From Halocaridina rubra (Eukaryota > Arthropoda > Malacostraca > Decapoda > Atyidae): a stretch of DNA of 64,000 bases. Position 1 is the first letter of the stretch. Each line of letters begins with the position of its first letter. The position numbers were made by a program, and so were the translations under genes. The notes below the pieces were generated by a model that ran no database searches, had not been told where the DNA came from, and was given only the letters and a program-made list of their open reading frames with translations. Shown here piece after piece: positions 50,661-64,000 of the stretch. Location: contig JAXCGZ010002335.1 of the NCBI GenBank assembly GCA_037179515.1, positions 1-64,000 of the forward strand, written 5' to 3'.

Positions 50661-52789
50661 CAGTGGTGACCCCAACCCACGAACGCCTGCACCTACGAAC
50701 AAACCAACCCATGAACAAAATATGACCCCAACCCACGAACAAAAATGTGTTTGCCAGGCCACCACATGTCCCATTCGGCCGCTCTCGGTCGCCACGTGGG
50801 TTCCACTCGGTTTCACTTGGCCGCTCCCATTTTCTCTCAGTTCTGCATTGGTGCCTGCACTGTGTGGTTCATTCGCAATTTTATCACAGTTCTTGCTTAT
50901 TTTCCATAGAGTTTCTTTTAATGTAGCCCTTATTATGGCTCCTAAGAAAGTTAAAAGTGCTAGTGAAGTTGGCGTCAACCACCCCAGACACAAAACAGTG
51001 GAAACGAAAAAAGAAATAGATGCATAACATGAAAATGGGGCGTGTGTGTCTGATCTCGCCACGCAATATAACACACCGAAATCCACCATCTGTTCTATTT
51101 TAAAGAATAAATAGATCTTAAAAGCAGCTGACATGGGTAATGGAGTCAATATTTTAACGAAGAAAAGGTCACAGGTGATAGAAGAGGTAGAAAAATTTTA
51201 ATTGTTATGGATAAATGAAAAATAGTTGATTGGCGATAGTATTAGCGAGGCCATAATATGCACTAAGGCTTTGCAAATCCACCGTAACAATTGTTTAATT
51301 GTAATGAAATGGGATTCTTTTGGAAGAAAATGTCCAAAAGAACCTATATAACCGTAGAGGAGAAATCAGTGCCTGGCCACAAACCAATGAAAGACAGGTA
51401 TACCCTTTTATTGTGCGTTAATGCTAGCGGGAACTGTAAGATCAAGCCTCTTTTAGTTTGCCACTCTGAAAATTCGCATGTATTTAAACGCAATAACACA
51501 TTGAAGGCTAGCCTCCCAGTAAGTGGAGGTCAAATCCAAAGGCTTGGGTCATGCGGGTTTTATTCCTAGGGTAGTTGATTGAAGTGTTTGCGCCTGCAGT
51601 GAAGAAATATCTTTAGGAAAAGAATTTGCCTTTCAAGTGTCTCCTTATAATGGACAATGCTCTTGCCCATCCTCCAGGTGTGGAAGATGACCTTGCTATA
51701 CATTACACTTCATTAAAGTAAAATTTCTGCCTCCCAATACCACACCTATCCTCCCGCCCATGGACCAGCAGGTAATTTTTAAGTTTAAAAAGTTGTATAT
51801 GAAGGGTCTTTTTGAAAGGTGGTTCCAGGTCACCAATGACACGGATTTGGCCCTTCCTGATTTCTGGAAAGACCACTTTAATATCCTCCACTGCATTGGC
51901 CTCATTGAAAAAGCATGGAAGGCAGTCTCATATCGTACACTGACCTCCGCCTGGAGGAAACTTTGGCCAGGTTTTGTTACTGATAGAGATTTCAAGGGCT
52001 TCAAGCAGGAGTTAGGTATAAAAATTGTGAATGAAATTGTGGCCACGGGCAAAAGTTTGGGCTTGGAGGTCAATGAGGAGGATGTGGAGGAGCTAGTGGA
52101 GGACCACAAAGAAGAAGTTACCACGGATGAATTAATTGAGTTGCAACGTAAACAGGTGAAGATATTCCAAGAGGAGCAGTCACCGAAGGAAGGGGTAAAG
52201 GTGTACAGTAAAGAACGGAAAGAAATTTTTAGTAAGTGCAATGATGTACAGGCTTTTATTGCAATTCATCACCCAGGTAAAACTGTGGGCAATAGAGTAA
52301 TGAATATGGTAAATGACAATGCGATGTATATTTTTAGAAAAGTTTACCAAAGAAGAAAAAGACAAATTTCTCTGGATCATTTCCTTGTCCCAGTAAGCAG
52401 GGAAGCAGCTTCCAAAAGAGAAAAGAGAGAGAAAACACCAGAAATACTCTTCTTCCAAAAAATACATCCTCCTCCTCCTCCACCACCATCCATGCATGCT
52501 AGCAACAATCATCCACAAAGGTATATACAGTACTGTATTTCTATTATTAATTTTAGTTTCCTTAATTATGTATGTTATTTTCCTTTTACAGAGTATATTG
52601 CTTATAAGCTGTATTATATTTATTGGTTTTCATGACTTAAAAATTTTAAAATGAATATTTGTGGTGACCTGGAATGGATTAATTGGATTTACATTCTTTT
52701 CAATGGGACACTCAAATCTTACCCACGAACTTTCCAACCCAGGTTCACGTTTTGGAGCGGATTAAGTTCGTGGGTTAGGGTCACCAATG
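50661..52789 (+). mobile_element. Tigger/pogo DNA transposon, structurally complete
   Basis: The terminal inverted repeats CAGTGGTGACCCCAACCCAC (left) and the reverse of GTGGGTTAGGGTCACCAATG (right) agree over about 24 bp with two mismatches. TA lies on each side (50659-50660 and 52790-52791), the target site of this superfamily. The length of 2129 bp is usual for Tigger elements. The transposase inside is broken. Confidence 0.92.
50936..52470 (+). pseudogene. Tigger-type transposase, inactivated
   Basis: The start MAPKKVKSASEVGV is followed by a broken helix-turn-helix region (YNTPKSTICSILKNK). Then come CPB/DDE fragments such as VPGHKPMKDRYTLLLCVNAS and CKIKPLLVCHSENSHVF at 51380-51500, a frame break near 51570-51750, and a long open C-terminal part from 51760 (MDQQVIFKFKKLYMKGLFER, FWKDHFNILHCIGLIEKAW, SAWRKLWPGFVTDRDFKGF, SLGLEVNEEDVEELVEDHKE). 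In-frame stops at several points, for example near 51026 and 51112, show it cannot make a whole transposase. In active relatives this enzyme cuts and pastes the element at TA. Confidence 0.88.
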
Positions 52790-52791
52790 TA

Positions 52792-55020
52792 CTTGAGTCA
52801 TTAACTTCACATACCCATACTAGTTAAATTGACCATTTGCATACAGAAGTTAGATTTTTTATACAAAAAGTAGCTCTTAATTTGTTGTTATTATACTCAA
52901 ATTTTACTTTTTAATATTCTTGGAAGATAGTGAAGAGCTATAAGGGTATCTTGCGAATTCACTTAGTATAAAGTTGGCATATGAAACTTAAGTATACATT
53001 TTATATCATAAAGTTTGCTTGAAATTTATAGAAGGAAGATAATCTTCCTTAAAGAAGAAAAAATATATAACTAATGACAAGAAAATTCTGACGGCTAACA
53101 TTTAATATTGTCAAATAATTTTCCCAGTGATGTATAAACTTTAATATATTAATAAAATACTGTATTACAGCAATATGTGAAAAAATACCGTATTGCTATA
53201 AAGTATTTACAGATATATTCTGGCTTAACAAAATGGTTTGAAATGCAGGCCTTGTGCTATAAGTCTCAACCTAATATCTGCATAAATCCTTTACAATATA
53301 TTGAACCATTATTTATGTATTGGATTCCTGACTTAAACAAGATTTAATTACTTAATAGTTAATGGTTTACAGCATTTAGTATGTTTATGCTATCATGCAA
53401 CCATAATAGTGATAAAGTGAAAATACACAAAACAGTATATACTGTATTTTCTTATCTACCGTAAATGATTGAGCTCAGGATGTATGTTAGCTTAATGGCA
53501 TTCCAACTGGGATATTTATGGAAACACTAAAACTTTTGTATTTTGTGTAGCTTTTGCCTCAACACTAGAAAAAAAAAAACATGTTATTAACCGGCCTTGA
53601 ACTTTAGCAATATTATATGTGTACCATCATAAGGTTATACCATTTCTCTTCATGAGATATTTCAAAAAGCATATTTGATACACAACAAAGTTGAACACAT
53701 TCAGATACAGAAATACTCAATTACAATGGTAAATACTGTATATTTTTACAAATACAATGTATATAAAACATGCAACAGCTACTAACTCTAAATATAACAT
53801 TAACAAAGTAGATAACCTATCGAATAAGAACTTAGAGTATTTCCAACATACAGTACTTCTAAAAGGGATACAATTCTTCCATGTTAGTTATGTAAATACT
53901 TTGAATAGGATTTACTTCAGTATACTGAATGATAAAGTCATTTTGTTTAAAAAAGTACAAATCCTGTACACACATGACACATATTATTGACCCCAGCCTC
54001 AGTCCTAGCCGAAGAAGTCATTGTTAAAAACACACACTCTGCGCAGGGAACCTCTGTCACTCATGAGCGTTGAGATAATTACAGGTCAGCACTCTACCTG
54101 CCCGCCACGTCATGTCCCAATGATGTTAAAACATGTGACGCTTTGCGGTGGAAATTCTCTGTGACATCAGCTCCTGTAACAACATCACAACGTGTTTTCC
54201 AAAGACATTTCTAGTGTGCATCTATACACGCCTCGCTAACTCTTAACAGTCATTATTGTTGAGAGATTGCTCCATTTGAGAGCTTTAATGCTGAACACTG
54301 GATAAGAGGAATAAACTGCTTTCCAAGTAGTTTTTTAACCCCATCCTACATCTGATGATCTCTGCTGTGAGGGCGTAATTCTGAACTGAATAGAACACCA
54401 CCACTAGACATTTAAATAAGATTTTTGTCCTGACTTTTCAGACAAGTTTGTTTTCCTCTTCTCTATTCATGGCGCATTTGTTGATAATGTATTGCTTTAC
54501 AATAACACAAAAGGATATTTAGGAGACATTCCTATCTTAGTTTTACAAATCTCATTTTGCGTAAATATTCAAGGGAACCTTTTGTGGCTGAATATACAGT
54601 AGTGTATGTATTAAGTACAGTGTATAGTAATTTATAATTTATAAAAGATCATAACAAATGAATATCATAATACTGTAATTAAGTATAGTTTTCAATATCT
54701 CAAGAAGGAACATGCAATTATTAATAATATACCAGTTAGGCTCTTTTTTTTTTTTTTTTAATCTGAAGTGCATACTAGATTTGAACAAATATATCTTGCG
54801 CTTTGCACCGAGACATTATTTTATACCAAAGTTCTGCAGTGGATCTTCTTATTTGTGATATATTTCATGCATACAAAGCACAATGAGTAACACAAAACAT
54901 GGAAGCTTCTTACAACTATTCAGACTTTTGGGTGAGGATGGCAAGACAGAATTCAAATCTGCAAGGAAAATTTGCACTATCAGTAAGGAAGCAGTACTTT
55001 CATAGCTGATAGATACATTT
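52792..55020. other. No gene recognised
   Basis: AT-rich. Short open frames lack domains. A T-run sits near 54745. Confidence 0.5.
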
Positions 55021-55026
55021 TCAGAA

Positions 55027-55039
55027 TTATATATATATA

Positions 55040-55130
<91 letters not shown>
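55027..55130. repeat. (AT)n microsatellite with TATAATA breaks
   Basis: About 100 bp, directly left of the foldback element. Confidence 0.95.
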
Positions 55131-55163
55131 CCAGATAAGCACATTACATATGTGAAAACATGT

Positions 55164-55589
<426 letters not shown>

Positions 55590-55639
55590 GTACAAAACTA
55601 ATCACTTTCCATACATTTATTTAAAAGTACTCAGTAGCT

Positions 55640-55813
55640 GTATATTTTATGTTTCATGTAGTGGTTAAGTGTTTTTAACCTAAGAACTGTACAATACTGT
55701 ACTGCATGTGTATATACTGTACAGTACTTTTTTATTACCAAAACAACTTATGAACATGTCCACTTACGAACATATTTCTGTAACCTAACTCGTTTGTAAG
55801 TTGGGGAGTGTGT
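55640..55813. mobile_element. Fragment of the 49063-type element
   Basis: Reversed, its end reads CTCCCCAACTTACAAACGAG then TTAGGTTACAG, matching the left end at 49070, and it shares the GTACAGTATATAC core. The opposite end is not evident. Confidence 0.5.
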
Positions 55814-55815
55814 AT

Positions 55816-58195
<2,380 letters not shown>

Positions 58196-58708
58196 GTACA
58201 CACCTAATAATTTTTTGTAGGCTGAGAATTAATATTCATTCGTTGAAAAGATACTTCATAACAAGTAGTATAAATATTCTACTATGGAATTTTCATTATT
58301 ACTGAATGGTAATAAAAATTATCTTTATTACTGTAGTGTAAACTATACCAACATTAAAACAGGCAGATAGATTGGTATAACATACAAATGCAGTACTATA
58401 TGAATGAGACTTGCCAACCAGATGCATTCTTAATAACAATGATTAGGGATTGAATAAACAATTATTGCTTACAGCAATAGGCAGAAATTAAGATTTTATT
58501 ATATGGGTAGAACAGAGATGAACTGAACCTGTGAAATCTTAGTGGTGACTATTTGTAGCGACCCCATTATACCATTCGCGCAAGAAGTATCAGTAAAAAC
58601 CACGATAAATATATCGTCATTACGGTACGTAATGTTTGATGTAATTTGGTTAGGTTTGTATGATAATGTTTGTTGGAATATGATTATCTGGTGGAATAGT
58701 TTTGAATG

Positions 58709-58830
58709 GTGTATTTGTCTGTAGAGGTTTTGTTATGATATGAACAGCGTGTTTGTCTGATGGTTTTTGTTAGGATATGATTGGTGTGCTTGTCTGATGG
58801 TTTTTCTTATAATATGACCGGTGTATTAGT
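58709..58830. repeat. Minisatellite of about 38-40 bp
   Basis: About three units of the pattern GTGTTTGTCTGATGGTTTTT then GTTAGGATATGA. A weaker unit precedes it at 58650-58708. The surrounding 58200-59200 stretch shows no gene. Confidence 0.65.
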
Positions 58831-59202
58831 GACATGTAAATATATTCCAAATGCCGTATCTCCCATCTATATTACGTATCAAATCAAAGAATTCTGTGAC
58901 AACATCTAGGTGCCAAATAAGTAATATTGGGTTTTGTTTTTTCGCGGAGGGGAGCTCTTACTTTCAAGGGGGTTTTCTACAAAGGGCTTTAGTAGGGTCC
59001 AACGATCACTCCGTAATGAGGATATGGGGACTGAAGAATATTTGGTTTTTGATCTCATAAATTATTTTTTCATTAAAACTAATGTCATTACATGCATAAG
59101 CCAGAAATGGTTTTATTAATAGTGACAAGAGCGGAATTTTTTTTTATGCCCAAAACCTTTAGACTGGATTTTTTTTTTGTAAGTTTAATGCTTCACTATT
59201 AA

Positions 59203-59295
59203 TCACCATTCTGTGGGTGGGCACAGACAGGTTGGAGCTGGGAAATTAAGGCTGTATGGCCTTCTTAATGCCCTGGGGTAGGCTTATTTGCAGGT
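59203..59295 (-). mobile_element. tRNA-like SINE, family B, fragment
   Basis: GGGCACAGACAGGTTGGAGC and GAAATTAAGGCTGTATGGCC are the family B body in reverse; the head is degraded. Confidence 0.55.
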
Positions 59296-59523
59296 CTGTT
59301 ACAAATGCATGTACCTTTGCCTGAGTAGATGCCTGTACTGTATTAGATCCACAAATGACCTGCCATACCCATTTGTGTTCTCATTATACTTAATGATTTG
59401 GAAGAGGTTAGGAGACGATAGACACCACTACTGTCCCTTCTGAGTGTTTTCCTTTTTCGCCAATGAATAACGCTTGCTTGGACTTGGCTCCTTTGGATGG
59501 CTCTGTCATTAAGCCACTGTTAA

Positions 59524-59729
59524 AGGCGGTTTACATGGTCAAACGGTTCGTCGAACGTGGTTCGACAGACAAGTGTTTGAAGCGATGTTCAAACGTGTGA
59601 ACGGGGTACTGGTATTTGGTTGTTGAACACGTTTCTCGAACGTGTTTGACAACCAAATACCCCGTTCACACGTTCGAACATCACTTCAAACACTTGTCTG
59701 TTGAACCGTTTGACCGTGTAAACCCCCCA
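59524..59729. mobile_element. Palindromic element, possible TTAA target site
   Basis: Left GGCGGTTTACATGGTCAAAC and right, reversed, GGGGGGTTTACACGGTCAAA are followed by shared GACAGACAAGTGTTTGAAG-type and GTGTGAACGGGGTA-type segments on both arms, so almost the whole 206 bp is an inverted repeat. TTAA sits at 59520-59523 and 59730-59733. Confidence 0.75.
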
Positions 59730-59739
59730 TTAAGCTATT

Positions 59740-61780
59740 TGAACATCAATTATATTAAATGACGTCTCTCATAAAGATTCCTGAATACTGGTTTATGGAA
59801 TATTATCCTAATCTTTTAAGAGTAGGAAATAATTTTTTTTTTTCAAGGACAGAGCTGATTAGTTGACCCGTTCTTCCAAATTTGATTTGATAATGTTATT
59901 ATGGTGTTCTTCAAATTCTGTGTAGGGCATCAACTAATCATTGGACGTTCTGTGTTCGACACAAACAACTTGAACTTACTTCTGGTCACTGTTTTGAGGG
60001 TCCGACATCCTCTTCTAGGATGTTCCACCAACCAGACTCCTAGTCTATGGAATAGGTGAGAAGGCAGTCTAGCTGAAGAATATAAGTTAAGCGATTTTCC
60101 ATCTGTCAATCAATCCATCTATTTGTCTATGACAGCTCCAGAAGTTAGCGTAAGCAAAAGAACCGAACCATGGGGATGATTATCCTTTTGCTTTACAGCC
60201 TCAAGAGAGCAAATACAGAGAAGTATTGCCAGCTCACCCTCTCCGGTAATATTTTATTAGTTTTAAACGATAGCTTCGGAATACGAGGGCAGTCTTCTAT
60301 TTTTTCTTCAATAGGACACTTCTAATCCCGAAATTCCAAGACGGTATATGTATGACTCTTCATGTACTTAAGCTCATGATTCTGTTAGTACCGCCATTGG
60401 CCTGCCATTTCCATTTCCACTGATATGCGTATTAAACCCTCTAAGCTTGCAGGAGCGAATGACTGACGAAAGTGACAACTTCTTGTGTGTCATGTCACGA
60501 TGGAAATTTAAAATTTCCGTCATGGAATAGATCGGCCTTGATTTTATTTCCATTGGTACGGCAGATTATTCTTTACACCATGATGGCATGGAGATTGACC
60601 GTGGGTTTAACTATTTTCTTTAAATGAATAGTGTACTGTGTTTCTTAGTTTTATGGGTTTATATCATATATAAATCTCCAGTGCTGTTCTTCCCGCCCAA
60701 CCCCTACCAACTTAACAGGCATTATGAGTACACGTGGAGATTCCAGGTCATTTGGTAAAACTTACTACATCGTGAGTTCAGTCCCCTGAATAAGACATTG
60801 TAACCCAAAATCTAGAAAATTTTATATAACTATTAAAATTTTAGATAAAGGAAATGCGATAAAATTATTTTTGTTTGAATATCTATATGCTTATAAATCT
60901 AACATGTAATATTGCCTATCTAATATTCAGATATATGAAGAAATGTAAATAAGTAAATAAATATATAAATAAATTAATATGAAATGAATAAAATCAGTAA
61001 ATGAAGAAAAAATCAGTGACTATAAAGATGTAAAGCGCTTGGTTGAAGCAGCATCTGCTGTTAAGTGTGAAGGTATTTCCAAAGGAGGATTTGCCAAAGT
61101 ACCGCCTGGTATTTTCCCACGACTATTTTCTACCTCAAGATTTTTTTTCTTTTTAATAATTATTTTGAGCTAATAACGTTTACCACCCACGACAGTATTT
61201 CTTCTCCATCGTTGTACAATCACATGGGTACTGATAAAATTCTTCTGATACCTAACTTCGTTTCTGTCATTTTATATCACAATTTTACCCCTATCGCATC
61301 GGGGTGGACACAGACTGGCTGGAGGAGTAAAATGACTCAGAACCCGAGGTTATTTTTCAGGTGGTTATGCGAACAATCTGCATTTCCACTTACGTACTCA
61401 ATATGCCAGCTGAGTGAGTCGGGCTTAGGAGACGTCCTTGATATGACTAAGAGAAATTTTTACGCATTGTTTACCAAATGAGGAGGCGGGTTCGAATTCG
61501 GATCCTATGGTATGGCAGACCAGTCTTTAACCCGCCAGACCACGAAAGATGAGTTTTTCCAGTACATATATACATCATAACTATGTACTAATATAATTGC
61601 ATTCATACTTTTGTGGAGGTAAAATTTTACATAGAAGGTAGTTATTTTTAAGGGAGTGAAAGAAAGTAAGTTTATTAATAAAGAGAGATGTTAACACACG
61701 CTTTGCTGCTTCCTTTCATTATAATTTAATATGAAAATGAATTCATATTCAGGAGTTGCATTTGTGTGTGTATGTGTGTA
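59740..61780. other. No gene recognised; small SINE fragments
   Basis: 60385-60540 resembles the end of the family C SINE at 13640-13760. 61290-61325 has a piece of family B (GGGGTGGACACAGACTGGCT). Around 61490 a GCGGGTTCGAATTCGG phrase recalls a B-box. No coding exon supported. Confidence 0.45.
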
Positions 61781-61784
61781 ATTG

Positions 61785-63870
61785 TGCTTACGGGAAAGAG
61801 CCCTATGCTTGTAATTCCACGTCTTCTGGTCGGTTCCGTTTTCATACTCAATGATACTTATTACATTTGACCATAAAACTATGAATTGGCTTAACATTAA
61901 TTACCTCCACGCTTAGCAAATTCTAATCACCAACTACTCTTACACTTCTTTACATCCTGCAAAGACGTTTTCTTATGAAGATTCAAAATATCGATCCCTC
62001 TCCACTCTGCCAATACCATGAAGGAATAAAAAGAAGTCACCATGTTTCCCCTCATTCTCCCAGCTTCGTGTGATGGTAAGTCTAATTCCTTCAGTCTCTC
62101 CTCATAACTTGGCTTGCATATTTCAGGTTCCAGTTTCATAGCATGTCTTTGAACTTTTTTCTGCTTATGTATATGCTCTTTTAAGTTCGGATTCGAAAAG
62201 GGTGCTGCGTATTCTATCTCTGGCACATAAGTCATAAATATTTCTGAGCATATCCTTGTCCATATGTCTGAAAGCTACTCTTACATTTGCTAAGAATGCA
62301 TATGCATCCCTTACTATGCCATTTATATGCATTTACGGAGACAAATCTGCCAATATGTTTACTCTTAGATCTCTCACATTCTGTTTCTTGAAGTTCTGCA
62401 CCTACTACTGAGTACTCAAACTTTGGCCTTCTTGCATATTTACCCATTCTCATCCCCTTACATTTTGAAGTACTGAATTTCATTAACCACTTTTCTGACC
62501 ACTCGTGCAGACTATTTAGGTCTTCCTGAAGTTCTCTAACATTGTTCTCGTCTTTTACTTTTTTCACAAACTTTTCATCATCTAAAATATTCAAATATAA
62601 ATTTACAGACTCCGGTAGGTCATTTATATATATACAGGAAACAAAAGGGCCATTAATTCTGTGGAACCCCATTACTAACCCTTCTCCAGTCAGACATTGA
62701 GTGCCTTACTCTAACCTCTGTTCCATTCCTTCTAAGTAAGTTTTTATCCATTCTAAGACATTTTCACCTATTCTTGTCATTACTTGCAGCTTCTAAAGCT
62801 TCCTGTGTGAGACCGTATCAAATGCCTTCTGAAAATCTAAGAATATGCAATCCGACCAGCCCTCTGTTTCTTGTAAGATCTGGCTTACGTCATTATGAAA
62901 TTCTATTAAGTTTGTTACTGTTTATCTGCCTTCCCTGACACCATGTTGCCTCACAGACAATAAGTTGATGGACTGCTAGTGAAGAAAGATGCATTTTGTT
63001 AGAAGTTTCTCAATATATTTGCAAACTATGCAGGTCAAGAAAACATGATTATTGATTAGAGCTGTATTTCTCCTCTTTTGAAGATAGGTCCAGCGTTCGC
63101 CTGTTTCCAGCATTTTGGAATCTCCTCATATTCCAGCGACTTTTCAAATATGATGCATAGCGCCACCGAGATCGGATTACTGCATTTTCTAAGTATGCAA
63201 GGGGGTACGTCATCAGAGCCCATAGCTTTGTGGGCATCACACTCCATCAACCTTTGCATAACTCTGTAGCTGAAAAGATGAGGTTCTCTAATACCGGCCC
63301 TTAATCGCTTATCTCTTCTCTCTGAGGGGTGGAGAATTTCTGCTGTAAATACTGAGTAATGCTTCCATCGGCCCTCTTTAACTTTAAAACCTGTTCTTTG
63401 GCCTTCAATTTTCCTTTTACAAAGTTGTGGAAGCGGTTGGGATTTTCTTCAGCCTTCCTGGTACTATCCCTCTCATAATCCCTTTCTACCTCTCTTCTTT
63501 CACTTGGGTAATCATTTCTTTCTTGTTTGTAAGTCTTGCCAGCCGTTTATACCTATTGTCCTCCTATACCCATTCCAGTATTTGTCTCTCCTCTTCTTAG
63601 CTCACTTACACTCATTATTGAACCATTTCTCACTGGCATGAATAACTCCTATTTTAGCGTATGGTATGCAACAAGTATATATCCTCCCATATTCCTGACA
63701 AAAGACTTCGTATATCTCATGTACAGAGTTATTGTTATATGTCATCCAGTCAATAACTGCAAAAAGAGAATTAATTTTGTTGTAATCTCCTTTCGGATAG
63801 TTCCTCCTTGAATTCTTCTCAGTAACATCAACACACCATTGATCTAGGCTTGAGACCAGCACTAAGTGGA
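61785..63870 (-). pseudogene. Decayed LINE copy, right edge
   Basis: Collinear with the intact LINE in reverse: tail TTGTGCTTACGGGAAAGAGC at 61783, C-terminus (61927-62235), RT region with [26 protein letters not shown] (62232-62672), an RT start with VMEKL-type remnants near 63000-63260, and the endonuclease-RT linker with RRNYPKGDYNKIN (63602-63862). Many stops and small deletions; the catalytic F-A-D-D box is lost near 62580. Its 3' end again meets GTGTGTGTATGTGTG. Confidence 0.85.
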
Positions 63871-63936
63871 GCTTGCTTGCATCCGCTGTGGCTGGACTTA
63901 TTACTTCATCTAGCAGGACATATTGGTATTGGAACT

Positions 63937-64000
63937 GTGGGGGCCTAATAGGTTAAAGATCGGTTTTCCAAACCAAAAGGCCAGAGTGCGAGTCCTCCTC
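63937..64000 (+). mobile_element. tRNA-like sequence cut by the window end
   Basis: GTGGGGGCCTAATAGGTTAA (A-box-like), CGGTTTTCCAAACCAAAAGG (anticodon-arm-like) and AGAGTGCGAGTCCTCCTC (degraded B-box). Probably the head of another SINE or a decayed tRNA copy. Confidence 0.4.

Noticed and set aside
58851..59119. Overlapping open frames near 58.9-59.1 kb as a gene
   Set aside because: Two frames are open over the same stretch and neither shows a domain or splice signals.

Overview
The window looks like nuclear DNA of a decapod crustacean (shrimp, crab or crayfish; I cannot decide which). It is AT-rich, unusually dense in long dinucleotide and trinucleotide microsatellites, carries several kinds of transposable element, and holds one intron-rich gene whose predicted protein is clearly an animal-type glutaminase. 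There is no bacterial-style gene organisation: most long open frames elsewhere are transposon remnants or translated microsatellites.

The one host gene is a plus-strand glutaminase (GLS, kidney-type family) from about 7.9 kb to 43.4 kb. I could trace 17 exons with matching splice phases: a start exon ending in ATG GCG (7892-8025), two exons for a family-unlike N-terminus (25655-25978, 27233-27475), a linker exon (29320-29435), then the conserved glutaminase and ankyrin-repeat exons (34485-43374). The full chain is 767 codons plus stop. Two features stand out. First, the exon carrying the catalytic lysine is duplicated (37974-38089 and 38326-38441). Both copies are 116 bp and in the same phase, so they are predicted to be mutually exclusive. 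The second copy replaces the SxxK lysine with tyrosine, which predicts a catalytically altered or dead isoform. Second, a candidate alternative first exon (33225-33292) splices in phase onto 34485 and would give a 560-residue isoform.

Left flank (1-7.1 kb): the 3' end of a Ty3/gypsy-type LTR retrotransposon with its 3' LTR, relics of two LINE families, a tRNA-derived SINE and microsatellites. GLS intron 1 (8.0-25.7 kb) is full of insertions: a palindromic element, a near-complete LINE on the minus strand (16.1-19.4 kb), a nearly identical truncated LINE in the opposite orientation (11.3-12.5 kb), further LINE fragments, SINEs with clean target-site duplications, and purine-rich minisatellites. 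Several copies of this LINE family are bordered by (CA)n in the same orientation, on both sides where both can be seen, which suggests insertion into (CA)n microsatellites.

Right flank (43.4-64 kb): no host gene was recognised. It contains two palindromic DNA elements with TTAGG-type telomeric motifs inside (44.8 and 45.4 kb, the second with an 8-bp target duplication), a decayed but structurally complete Tigger/pogo transposon with TA target sites (50661-52789), a second Tigger-like element carrying a coding-looking minisatellite (55.9-57.7 kb), a nearly perfect 148-bp inverted pair of tRNA-like sequences (55164-55485), other small inverted-repeat elements, and a decayed LINE copy at the right edge.
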